The position numbers were made by a program, and so were the translations under genes. From Rhodospirillales bacterium (GTDB lineage: Bacteria; Pseudomonadota; Alphaproteobacteria; Micavibrionales; Micavibrionaceae), in contig JACKIQ010000002.1 of assembly GCA_020638365.1 (NCBI GenBank), forward strand, positions 124,001-188,000: a stretch of DNA of 64,000 nt, written 5' to 3'. Shown one piece after another: positions 36,610-44,655 of this stretch. Under the pieces are notes generated by a model that was given only the letters and a program-made list of their open reading frames with translations, was not told the origin of the DNA and ran no database searches. Numbering within the stretch: the stretch's first letter is position 1; each line of letters begins with the position of its first letter.

Positions 36610-37866
36610 ATGAAAAGTGTCGATCACGCTCTCTCCCTGCTCGGCTACAAGGCAACGCCATTCGGGTTGGTTCGTATCGCGCTTTGGGCCTTTCTTTTTC
36701 TCTATCTCGCGGGATTGGCGCTGCCGCCCGGAAACCGCACAATTCCTTTCACCGAAAATGTCGTTGGCTTACCGATAACGCCTCTTGTCACACTGCCTTC
36801 CGACCCGGCTTTTATAGACGAACAGGCTCTTCCAACTCAGGGCGGATTAAAAATAGCATGGATTTCGGATTCCTCCTCCGTCATCTACAAACCCGGAGCA
36901 AAGTTTCTGGATTTTTCAGCGATGGGCGATAATCGCCTGCTTCCCGTCGAAACACTGAACCAACTGCGCGAAATAAACCAAAACGATATCCATATAGACC
37001 TTTACATTCGCCTGTCTCTGCGCAGCCTTGAATCTTACACCCTGACTGAAATAGCGCTGGAACGTAATGCGGACATAATTGTCCTGACGCTCAACCCCTT
37101 CTTCGTCTTCAATAACCACGCGATTTTCAAGGGAAACACGCACTTTGCCCGTGCAACAAGAACATGGTCGAAAAATCCGGCGGTCTGGTACTGGCTGGCC
37201 CTTCTCCCTCAACCCTCAGACCATCTCTGGGCAGGACTGGGGCGCCATCTCAATATCTTTGCACGCGCCCCGGCCTTCGCGCCCGATGTTCACGCCGCAA
37301 AACTGAGCCTATGGAAAGCTATTTTCCCGCAGATCAAGGGGCAGAATACGGATAAGCTGTCAGCCCCTCCCTCAGGTGAAGGTTTGAAAGAAAATTCCAT
37401 GATCTTCTGGGTCACCCAGCGTTATCTGAACGGAGATCTCTCGAAACTTGTGAACGATAAAAACGAAGCGATCAATGCACTCTGGTATCGTCAGCTCATT
37501 CGCCTCGCCGATTTCACCCAGGACACAATCAGCCGCGCGATCCTCTTGCAGACACTGGAGCGCATAAAAGCCAGCGGCAAAAAAGCAATACTTTACCTTG
37601 CACCCGTATCGGAAAACCTTCGAGAAGACGAAACAGCCTGGAAGCAATACCAGAAGATAAAATCCGAACTGAAAGCGCTCCAGCAAGTATACGAAGACGA
37701 TAAAGTTAAACTCATCGTGGATATTCCTCCTGACGCTCTCAACGGAACGGTTTTTGTTGAAAACGACGATGTGCACTTGAACGAAGTAGGCGGTCTTTCG
37801 TCATTCCTAGCCTCCAGTATCGCAAGCTTGACTTCCAAACCAGAACAGAAGGAATCCACCCCGTGA
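36610..37866 (+). CDS. SGNH-fold membrane-anchored acyltransferase partner (DltD/AlgJ-like)
   Basis: The 418-residue protein has an N-terminal membrane anchor at about 22-38 (R-I-A-L-W-A-F-L-F-L-Y) and an extracytoplasmic domain. Residues 83-90 (A-W-I-S-D-S-S-S) form SGNH block I with candidate nucleophile Ser88, and D386-D-V-H389 near the C-terminus fits the D-x-x-H catalytic block V. AlgJ, AlgX and DltD share this design and finish acyl transfer to the outer polymer. The ATG at 36610 has a GAGGAT site upstream and follows the MBOAT stop by seven bases; an in-frame ATG at 36592 would overlap it. Its stop overlaps the microprotein start (GTGA). Confidence 0.82.
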   Translation: MKSVDHALSLLGYKATPFGLVRIALWAFLFLYLAGLALPPGNRTIPFTENVVGLPITPLVTLPSDPAFIDEQALPTQGGLKIAWISDSSSVIYKPGAKFLDFSAMGDNRLLPVETLNQLREINQNDIHIDLYIRLSLRSLESYTLTEIALERNADIIVLTLNPFFVFNNHAIFKGNTHFARATRTWSKNPAVWYWLALLPQPSDHLWAGLGRHLNIFARAPAFAPDVHAAKLSLWKAIFPQIKGQNTDKLSAPPSGEGLKENSMIFWVTQRYLNGDLSKLVNDKNEAINALWYRQLIRLADFTQDTISRAILLQTLERIKASGKKAILYLAPVSENLREDETAWKQYQKIKSELKALQQVYEDDKVKLIVDIPPDALNGTVFVENDDVHLNEVGGLSSFLASSIASLTSKPEQKESTP

Positions 37867-38009
37867 CCGACGCTCCAGAAAAAAACCAGTATGACCTTGC
37901 GAAAACACTGACAATCGAGGTGTTTCTGGGGTTTTCCTTTGCTTTGCTTTCAGGAATGGCATACTTTGGCTCAGGCTTTGACCTAGAGTTCATTTATCAG
38001 GGATTTTGA
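37863..38009 (+). CDS. 48-residue DltX-like membrane microprotein
   Basis: A GTG at 37863 overlaps the SGNH stop (GTGA), and the TGA at 38007-38009 lies one base before the next ATG, so the frame fits exactly between two coupled genes. The peptide has a polar N-terminus (residues 1-15), one membrane segment at about 17-36 (I-E-V-F-L-G-F-S-F-A-L-L-S-G) and ends F43-I-Y45-Q-G-F48. From memory, DltX of the D-alanylation pathway is a one-pass protein of similar size whose C-terminal hexapeptide, pattern F-x-Y-x-x-F, carries the acceptor Tyr for the acyl group given by DltB. The match in size, topology, gene order and final six residues supports the same role, with Tyr45 as acceptor. Confidence 0.8.
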   Translation: MTDAPEKNQYDLAKTLTIEVFLGFSFALLSGMAYFGSGFDLEFIYQGF

Positions 38010-38010
38010 C

Positions 38011-38955
38011 ATGTCTGTAACAGCAAAAGCAGTAACCAAAAAGGCGCTTCCCCCGAAAGTAGAAAGACTGATCGACGATATTCTGGATAAAAACCCTCTG
38101 CACCAGAAGATTGTAACGGTATCTCTTGCCAACATGACGGATCAGGAAATTCAGAACCTCGAAACCTATCTTAATTTTTCCGAGGAACAGGGGCAAAGTA
38201 TCGAATATCTGGCCGATTGCTACCTCATGATGGTTATGGACGTCCTAAGGGAGCAGCTTTACTTTCAGAAACACAAAAAATACCGATACTCCTCACTTGA
38301 CGAAGTCGCAGGGAGCGTCTACCACGACCCCGAATACATGACGCAGTACATGTATGGAATCGCTATTTCCTGCTTTATGTGGCCGAACCACCTTGAAATG
38401 CTTAGATTTTTTAAGCAGACCGTTCCAACTGACAAAAAAGGGCAATACCTCGAAGTCGGTCCCGGCCACGGCCTCTATTTCATGAGCGCGATGGAAAAAA
38501 CCGACTTCGATAAATTTAACGGGATCGACATCAGCGAGACTAGTATAGGTATAACGAAAAAAATCGTCGAGTATTTCCAACCTGAACAGAAAGCGAACTA
38601 CGCGCTGGAACTGAAAGACTTCCTCAACGCCGATCAGCTCAAGTCAAATTCTTACGACGCGGTCGTTACGGGCGAAGTTCTCGAACACGTCGAAGAACCG
38701 GAACTTTTCCTGCGCCGCATCGCCGACATAGCCAAACCGGACGCTTATATTTATGTGACGACCTGCTGCAATGCCGCCGTCATCGACCATATTTACCTCT
38801 TCCGCACCATCAAGGAAGTCGAGGACATGATGGATGAATGCGGCCTGAAGGTCGTCAAGCCTCTCTACCTTCCATACGAAGGCAAGACCGTCGAGGAATG
38901 TCTGAAAGATCAGCTGCCGATCAGCGTTGCCTACGTCCTTCAAAAAAAGGTATAG
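38011..38955 (+). CDS. SAM-dependent methyltransferase of the Dlt-like operon
   Basis: The 314-residue protein has SAM motif I L-E-V-G-P-G-H-G at about residues 148-155, N-G-I-D-I-S-E as the strand-2 acidic end, and V-V-T-G-E-V-L-E-H-V-E-E as motif II. Residues 1 to about 130 are a helical N-terminal domain. It starts one base after the microprotein stop. In FK520-type methoxymalonyl pathways an O-methyltransferase acts on the FkbH-derived unit while bound to its carrier, so by analogy this enzyme may O-methylate a glyceroyl group on the carrier; that is inference. It is convergent with the FkbH-like gene, 12 bases apart. Confidence 0.82.
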   Translation: MSVTAKAVTKKALPPKVERLIDDILDKNPLHQKIVTVSLANMTDQEIQNLETYLNFSEEQGQSIEYLADCYLMMVMDVLREQLYFQKHKKYRYSSLDEVAGSVYHDPEYMTQYMYGIAISCFMWPNHLEMLRFFKQTVPTDKKGQYLEVGPGHGLYFMSAMEKTDFDKFNGIDISETSIGITKKIVEYFQPEQKANYALELKDFLNADQLKSNSYDAVVTGEVLEHVEEPELFLRRIADIAKPDAYIYVTTCCNAAVIDHIYLFRTIKEVEDMMDECGLKVVKPLYLPYEGKTVEECLKDQLPISVAYVLQKKV

Positions 38956-38967
38956 AAAAGCACGGAT

Positions 38968-40764
38968 TTACTCGGAAAGAGTCAGTGCGCTCTCGATATA
39001 ATCGGGATAAGCCACGGCATCGGCGCTGGCGCTAATCGTCCAAACCCCCTCTTCCCCGGCTTTCTCAAATCCGTGCCTTGGATAAAGGTCTTCGACCATT
39101 CTGTTCTTCTGTGTAGGCAGATAACGCCCGCGCAAAATTTTTGCTCCACGTTGAGCCGATGCCGAAACAATCTGAGAAATGAAGGCGGTATCCGCTCCAC
39201 GCCCTAAAACCCGGCAACTCATCAGCAACGTGTCGATATCCCACGAACCCTTCTGACCGGCCTTTAGTATAGCTACACCCACAAGCCCGTACTCGCCATA
39301 ACGGTCCTCGATCTCAGTAGCCAGAACAAGAGAATCCTGTGAATCGCATAAAGCTTTCACCTCCTCCTGCGTCCTGCGGATTGTCGTCAAATTGAACTGA
39401 TTGGTTTTGTTGATAAGCTGCGTTGTTCGCGCCAGATGCTGGCCTTGCACTTCGAAGACCTTGACCTTTAATCCAAGCGCCGCACGAAACTCCTCCTCGC
39501 TGACCTGCTCGGAATCCTGTTTGCGAGCAGCCTCCTGCGCCATCATTTTCGTTCGCTCCCGGTCCTCCTTGGTAACCTCACCGATATCGAACAACCCACA
39601 ATTTCTTAACAGTCCGGGATACTCCGCCAATTCTTCAGGAACAAGAAAGCACGTCACTTCTGGCAAACGCTCCTGCACCTCGCCGATCTCTTTCCTGTTA
39701 TCATCAACAAAAACCAGCGCATCCAACCCGATGTTAAGTTTCCTGGCGATATTCTTAAGCCCCTCGACCTTGGAAACCCAGTTAATCTCCATGGCTGAAA
39801 AATGCTCGCGCTTTAAAACCATTGCATCGTGACGATCAAGGACCTCCACAACATCCTCTTCGTTATTCTTGCTCGCTATCGCAAGCATCACGCCCTGCTT
39901 TTGCAGATAATGCGCATATTTCTGAAAATCGCGAAACGCAAGCCCCGGGAAATCGTTGCCGATCTCAATCCCGCCTATCCCGTCTTCCCCGATAATACCC
40001 CCCCACAGCGTGTTATCGGCATCTAGAACAAGGCACTTCTTTGCGCTTATTTTGCCGGAAGCAATAATCCGCGAAGCCGCATTCCCGATCTGAAACCCGA
40101 AAGCTTCACTATAAGGCTGACGGTACAAATACCATTTCCGCGTATCATGAGCGTTTTCAAACCCGGCAGACATCAACAGCCCGGCCAGATCGAAAGTACG
40201 AACGCCCTTGACCTTTTCAATAGCCTTCATCCAGATTTCAAGAAGATGCTGATACAACGCGCGTCCGCGCTCGACCTGCCCTAAATCACGAACGTCAAAA
40301 GAACCAAGACTGGGATAAGGCGGAGTTGAAACAACAATCGTCCCGCCAAAACGCCCGCGCAAACCGGCAATCGATTGCGCCAGTTCACGGATATCCTGAG
40401 CAATTTGCTCGAAAGCCTTCTCGTCTTGCGCTAACGCCGCCTCCAATCTGTCTGAGGAAAGATCCTCAATGCGCCACAACAGGATAAGCGCGTCAAAATC
40501 GAATTTGCACTCAAGAACCGCTTGATGGTCCAAACAAATCTGGTGCAACTGGTTATAAGGTCCGGCAACGATATCCGGGGCCTTAAAACCTTTATCGAGT
40601 AAGCATCCTCCGATATAGGGAATCAGATTATCGACCGTGAAGCTTCCCGCCACACCGATCTTTAAGTCGTGCGAGAGTAAGGGGTTATCCTTAAAACTAC
40701 GGCTGTACGTTTGCCATAATTTACGCACCTCCTGTGCCGACTCTCGCATTAAACGGTCTGACAT
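38968..40764 (-). CDS. FkbH-like protein, HAD-IIIC phosphatase / glyceryl transferase
   Basis: The 598-residue protein has three parts. Residues 34 to 230 are SGNH-like (V-A-G-S-F-T-V-D-N). Residues 240 to 400 are the HAD-IIIC domain with L-D-A-D-N-T-L-W-G-G, the D248-x-D250-x-T signature. The last 150 residues form a GNAT-like domain. FkbH proteins take 1,3-bisphosphoglycerate, remove phosphate and load the glyceryl unit onto a carrier protein through a Cys; C244 just before the HAD motif is a candidate. It is on the opposite strand, convergent with the operon that has the carrier. It would replace the ligase DltA of the classical dlt pathway. Confidence 0.88.
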   Translation of the reverse strand: MSDRLMRESAQEVRKLWQTYSRSFKDNPLLSHDLKIGVAGSFTVDNLIPYIGGCLLDKGFKAPDIVAGPYNQLHQICLDHQAVLECKFDFDALILLWRIEDLSSDRLEAALAQDEKAFEQIAQDIRELAQSIAGLRGRFGGTIVVSTPPYPSLGSFDVRDLGQVERGRALYQHLLEIWMKAIEKVKGVRTFDLAGLLMSAGFENAHDTRKWYLYRQPYSEAFGFQIGNAASRIIASGKISAKKCLVLDADNTLWGGIIGEDGIGGIEIGNDFPGLAFRDFQKYAHYLQKQGVMLAIASKNNEEDVVEVLDRHDAMVLKREHFSAMEINWVSKVEGLKNIARKLNIGLDALVFVDDNRKEIGEVQERLPEVTCFLVPEELAEYPGLLRNCGLFDIGEVTKEDRERTKMMAQEAARKQDSEQVSEEEFRAALGLKVKVFEVQGQHLARTTQLINKTNQFNLTTIRRTQEEVKALCDSQDSLVLATEIEDRYGEYGLVGVAILKAGQKGSWDIDTLLMSCRVLGRGADTAFISQIVSASAQRGAKILRGRYLPTQKNRMVEDLYPRHGFEKAGEEGVWTISASADAVAYPDYIESALTLSE

Positions 40765-40896
40765 AAAAACCTATTCTGATGCTGTTTTCTATTCTGTGAT
40801 GGTAAAATTTACATTTTTATACAGAAGCTTAACAGCTTTTAACACACTCCCGGCAAAATACGCAAGACAGCAATTTCGGTATCCTGCCCAAAAACT

Positions 40897-40926
40897 TTGC
40901 AACACATCCTCTAATTAACTTATAAT
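40897..40926 (+). promoter_or_regulatory. Candidate promoter of the zincin-like gene cluster
   Basis: TTGCAA at 40897-40902 and a perfect TATAAT at 40921-40926 are separated by 18 bases, giving a leader of about 45 bases before the ATG at 40979. The site lies in the 214-base divergent spacer with the FkbH-like gene. Confidence 0.55.
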
Positions 40927-40978
40927 CTTCGTAAATATTAAAAAACCACTGTACGGCTGGTTTATTAAGGGTGAATAA

Positions 40979-42079
40979 ATGGGTGCATTTGAAGACGATC
41001 CGACAATTACAGACAATGACCGTATATACATGGAACGCGCTCAGGCAACCGCTACCGTTCCTCTGATTTTTTTAAATCCTGATGCTCTGGACCGTGCCTA
41101 TTTTGAAACACACCAGAAACAGATAAATCCTTCGGATATACAGGTCTTTCGAGAAATGATGGACTCCCAGATATCAGGAATCAGCACACGCTATCCGGAT
41201 GAAGGCATACTGCATATTGCCGGACTGTCCATGGATGGGCGCCACTTTTCCTTGCAGCAGGAAATTCCCGCTGAAAATGATCGCGATGCGTTCAGCTACG
41301 CGTTTATAAACCTTCAGGGCAATAATCGTACTCCATCTGACCTTGAAACATCCCTGTTTTCTAGAAATCCAGAGGCCGAATATTATTGGTCAGGCTTTTG
41401 GGGAATGCATGAAGGAAGTCACGCAGGTTTTGAACATCTGGCCCACAATGCCACACTGAACTTCGGGCAGCCGGGTGAAAACGAAGCGTTGGCAATAAAC
41501 GCTGAACTGAGCGCCGACAGGGAAGGCCTCGAATGGCTAAGGTCACAAGGTCAGGAGGAAGTAGCGCAGGCCGTAATCGACTACCGGGCTCTTAACGCTT
41601 TTGCAGACCCTAGCCATGCCGCTACCGCGATTCTTGACGATGAACCCGGTGTTGATGCTACGGTCGAACATTTTATTGCCGCCCGGCAATTCACTGGTGT
41701 CATGTTGGAGGCTGTGGGACAGGACTTGAACATTGATACCTTCTCAGTAATAGACCTGTCACGCAGTCATCCGGGCGCATTGAACAACCATGTACAGCGC
41801 CTTTTTGATGAAGGACGCTTTGATGCGGCCTCTGCTAACCCGCATGTCAGGGAGTTTATAGAGGCGTATTTAGGAGCCTACGAAAGACAGGTCTCCAGCC
41901 AGACCCAAGCCCCGGAAGCGGACATCGACCTGCGGACCGACAGGACTCTTCTGGAACAGGACCGGGTTGCCGCGTCGCCGCCCGAGCCGGACAAAACGTT
42001 CCCGGATGAAACTGGAGCAACCGTGAATCAAAGCGAACGGACACCAGAAACGCCTGCATGGGTTGGACCTAAACTGTAA
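40979..42079 (+). CDS. Predicted zinc metallopeptidase, paralogue 1 of 3
   Basis: The 366-residue protein has no signal peptide or membrane segment. H144-E-G-S-H148 fits the HExxH zinc-binding motif, and 28 residues later E176-L-S-A-D180 fits the ExxxD third-ligand motif of gluzincins such as thermolysin. Conserved blocks shared with the two following genes are V-I-D-Y-R-A-L-N-A and F-I-E-A-Y-L-G-A-Y. Its C-terminal 60 residues are proline-rich and acidic, lacking the tail the other two share. An AAGGGTGA site precedes the ATG. I do not know the family; substrate and location are open. Confidence 0.62.
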   Translation: MGAFEDDPTITDNDRIYMERAQATATVPLIFLNPDALDRAYFETHQKQINPSDIQVFREMMDSQISGISTRYPDEGILHIAGLSMDGRHFSLQQEIPAENDRDAFSYAFINLQGNNRTPSDLETSLFSRNPEAEYYWSGFWGMHEGSHAGFEHLAHNATLNFGQPGENEALAINAELSADREGLEWLRSQGQEEVAQAVIDYRALNAFADPSHAATAILDDEPGVDATVEHFIAARQFTGVMLEAVGQDLNIDTFSVIDLSRSHPGALNNHVQRLFDEGRFDAASANPHVREFIEAYLGAYERQVSSQTQAPEADIDLRTDRTLLEQDRVAASPPEPDKTFPDETGATVNQSERTPETPAWVGPKL

Positions 42080-42148
42080 GAAAAGAGCTAAGGAATGTCT
42101 AAAAAGCCTGAATTCAAGAAAACGAAAGGTTAAAATAGAGACAAAAAA

Positions 42149-43441
42149 ATGGGTGTCGGAGAAGCGTTCATAAGCCTGTTTCAGGATGACTTCGAGGTCG
42201 GTGTGGAAGACACCGCCAAAGGTCCGCTCATCTATATCGAACCCAATTCCTTCGATGCGCAAAAAATTATGTCGGGACTGAATAACCTGACAGTAGAACA
42301 GGCTATGAAGATTATCGACGATCCGGCAAAGCTGCGCGAACACCTCAATATCGACGATGCCGACGTTCAACGTATGCGTGACATGCTCAATGAGCAGCGG
42401 CCCGGATTGGGCGACTCGCTGAATCTGGACGAAACGAAAATGCTGATCGTGCGCGCAGCCCAGAACGGACCGCACGCACAGGCGATGATGCATGAAGATC
42501 AAAAGGTCTTTATCATCAACAAGCCCGGCAATGCCTACGATGAAAAAGCGGACATCGCCCGGAACATGTCTGGCTTTAACACAGAATTTCTGGGGACTGT
42601 CCCCGGCTGGGAATATCTATGGGAAAGGGCGCAAGGAATACACGAAGGCGCCCATACTAATCAGGCCGAACTGGAAAATTTCTCATCTCTCTCCCCTCAG
42701 GAACAAAAGCTTCACATTTTTTCTCGGGAAGTCGACTCCGACAGGCACGTCGTAAAATGGCTCAATGATAACGGGCACGCTGATATAGCGCAGGCATGGA
42801 CTGATTACCGCGCCCTCGGAGCCGTTTTTGACTCGGAACACCCCACCGCCCCTTTCCTGAGTGGTGATCCGCAGCTGCAACCGACCATGAGACATCTGGA
42901 AGCGGCCCAAACATTCGGCCAGACCATGTTCGAAGCCGTAGGAAAGGAACTCAATATATCCTCTATGGACGTGCAAAAAGCACTGCAGACGGATCCGGGT
43001 CAATACGATGACGCGAGAACAGTTATCGGCGCCCTTGATACCATGCTGGCAAGGGGAGACTTCGATAATCAGGAAAACCCACACGTAAAAGAGTACATTC
43101 AGGCATATGTCGACGCCTACAAGCGACAGATCCTAGATGAATTTCAGCCGGTTTCTCCGCAGAACGCGCCCTCCGGTGAACTCAGGACAACTGAGTCATC
43201 CATGAACACGGATCAACCTGTAAAACTGATCGACGTGAACGGCGGAGCAGCAAAAGTCACCCTGGGGGAAGGCGATAGCGCTAGTATGACCATAGGAGAA
43301 GTCTCAGCCTCTCAGTTTTTCGCAAGCCACGCGCACCCTGCGCTGGCAGCCGAACGCATCGCCCTGTCCGAAACTCTGTCGGCCGATCCGAGTGAAACCC
43401 GCCCCGAACAAGCTGTAAACGCAGGGATGGCTGTAACATGA
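42149..43441 (+). CDS. Predicted zinc metallopeptidase, paralogue 2 of 3
   Basis: The 430-residue protein has H165-E-G-A-H169 and E194-V-D-S-D198, the same HExxH and ExxxD pair as its neighbours, then W-T-D-Y-R-A-L-G-A and Y-I-Q-A-Y-V-D-A-Y. It is the most divergent of the three in the N-terminal half. Its last 75 residues contain a beta-rich stretch and F-F-A-S-H-A-H-P-A-L-A-A-E-R, repeated in paralogue 3. No export signal at the N-terminus is seen. Its stop overlaps the start of paralogue 3 (ATGA). The 69 bases before it hold a short 12-codon frame that I do not call a gene. Confidence 0.6.
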   Translation: MGVGEAFISLFQDDFEVGVEDTAKGPLIYIEPNSFDAQKIMSGLNNLTVEQAMKIIDDPAKLREHLNIDDADVQRMRDMLNEQRPGLGDSLNLDETKMLIVRAAQNGPHAQAMMHEDQKVFIINKPGNAYDEKADIARNMSGFNTEFLGTVPGWEYLWERAQGIHEGAHTNQAELENFSSLSPQEQKLHIFSREVDSDRHVVKWLNDNGHADIAQAWTDYRALGAVFDSEHPTAPFLSGDPQLQPTMRHLEAAQTFGQTMFEAVGKELNISSMDVQKALQTDPGQYDDARTVIGALDTMLARGDFDNQENPHVKEYIQAYVDAYKRQILDEFQPVSPQNAPSGELRTTESSMNTDQPVKLIDVNGGAAKVTLGEGDSASMTIGEVSASQFFASHAHPALAAERIALSETLSADPSETRPEQAVNAGMAVT

Positions 43442-44646
43442 GTGGCGAAGAAAATACCCCGATCATTTTAAGCGACCGAGACAGCACCTATGTTCAGATG
43501 TTGCGTGAGACCTCTCAACTCACAAATCTGGCCTTCATAAATCCGGATGCCTTTAACCGCGAGCATTTTGAGATGGAAGGAAAAATTGACCATGCGGACA
43601 TAGAGATCATGCGCCGCATGATCGATTCCCAGCTTCCCGGCTATTCTTCTGTGTTCGATGACCGCCGGATTGGAAACCTCGTAAGGGCATCCTTGGAAGA
43701 CGGACCGTTTGCCAAGCGTTATGGAATCGGCCCCGGAGAGGACCCGCAACCCTTCGGACTTGTAAATCTTCAGGGAAGCCATTACGACGACAGCTATGAG
43801 TACATGCCTACTGTAGCCTTCCGTCCCCCTCAACAGTTAAATCCCCTGCCCGGAGAGGACTTCTACTGGGACGGCTTCTGGGGCGTTCATGAAGGAACGC
43901 ATCTGAACGACACTAATCCTCCCTTACGCGGTTCGGATGAAATAGTTGGCCCTAGCGAAATGAACCGGGAGCTGACTTCGGACCGGGCAGGTATCGCCTG
44001 GTTAAGGTCGCAAGGGCAGGAAGATATGGTGCAGGCGGTCATTGACTATCGCGCCCTGTCTGCCGCCTCTGACCCGGAACACGCAGCAACAGCGATTCTT
44101 GCAGACCAGCCGGAACAGGAAGCCACACTGGAGCATTATCAAGCCGCAAGAAACTTCGCGAATATCATGAACACTGTCGTCGCCAATGATTTGGAAATAA
44201 CTGAAGGCGACGCCCAGTCCATGAGCAAAATTCATGAATTTGAGTTTGCCGGTCATGTTCGGCGTCTACTGGACTCCGGGGCATTTGATGAAAATGGAGC
44301 GTCCCAGCCCTACGTTCGGGATTTTATAGAGGCCTACACCGGAGCGGTCATGCGACGGGTGATCGACCAGCCGATGGTCCGGCCCGAATTGGATAATGAG
44401 ACTGCCGGAAACATAGAAAAAGCAATTGACCTGAGCGCGATCTCTGGCGGAAAGCCCGTTGTAACCTTCAATGAAGAAAAAATGAGCTTATCAATCGGTA
44501 ATGTTGCAGCCACGGCCTTTTTCGCAAGCCACGCAGATCCCGCGTTGGCCTTAGAACGTCTGGCACAACCTGAACCCGGCGAACCGACGCACGAAATCAT
44601 TGGATCGGAACACAACGCTGCTTTCAAAGTGCCTGAGGTAGTGTAA
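43438..44646 (+). CDS. Predicted zinc metallopeptidase, paralogue 3 of 3
   Basis: The 402-residue protein has H151-E-G-T-H155 and E178-L-T-S-D182. It is closer to paralogue 1 (A-W-L-R-S-Q-G-Q-E-D, V-I-D-Y-R-A-L-S-A-A-S-D-P) but ends like paralogue 2 (F-F-A-S-H-A-D-P-A-L-A-L-E-R), as if it combined both. It begins inside the stop of paralogue 2. It is convergent with the EAL-domain gene, nine bases apart. The zincin call rests on the conserved motif pair in all three copies. Confidence 0.6.
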   Translation: MSGEENTPIILSDRDSTYVQMLRETSQLTNLAFINPDAFNREHFEMEGKIDHADIEIMRRMIDSQLPGYSSVFDDRRIGNLVRASLEDGPFAKRYGIGPGEDPQPFGLVNLQGSHYDDSYEYMPTVAFRPPQQLNPLPGEDFYWDGFWGVHEGTHLNDTNPPLRGSDEIVGPSEMNRELTSDRAGIAWLRSQGQEDMVQAVIDYRALSAASDPEHAATAILADQPEQEATLEHYQAARNFANIMNTVVANDLEITEGDAQSMSKIHEFEFAGHVRRLLDSGAFDENGASQPYVRDFIEAYTGAVMRRVIDQPMVRPELDNETAGNIEKAIDLSAISGGKPVVTFNEEKMSLSIGNVAATAFFASHADPALALERLAQPEPGEPTHEIIGSEHNAAFKVPEVV

Positions 44647-44655
44647 GTAAAGAAA

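Noticed and set aside
35343..38955. Alginate-type O-acetylation (AlgI/AlgJ) as the role of the MBOAT operon
   Set aside because: A carrier protein and an FkbH-like enzyme are present and alginate genes absent; acetylation systems of that type do not use a dedicated carrier protein.
42095..42133. 12-codon ORF (M-S-K-K-P-E-F-K-K-T-K-G) between metallopeptidase paralogues 1 and 2
   Set aside because: It has a fair ribosome site but is too short to judge; may be a remnant of an earlier gene end.
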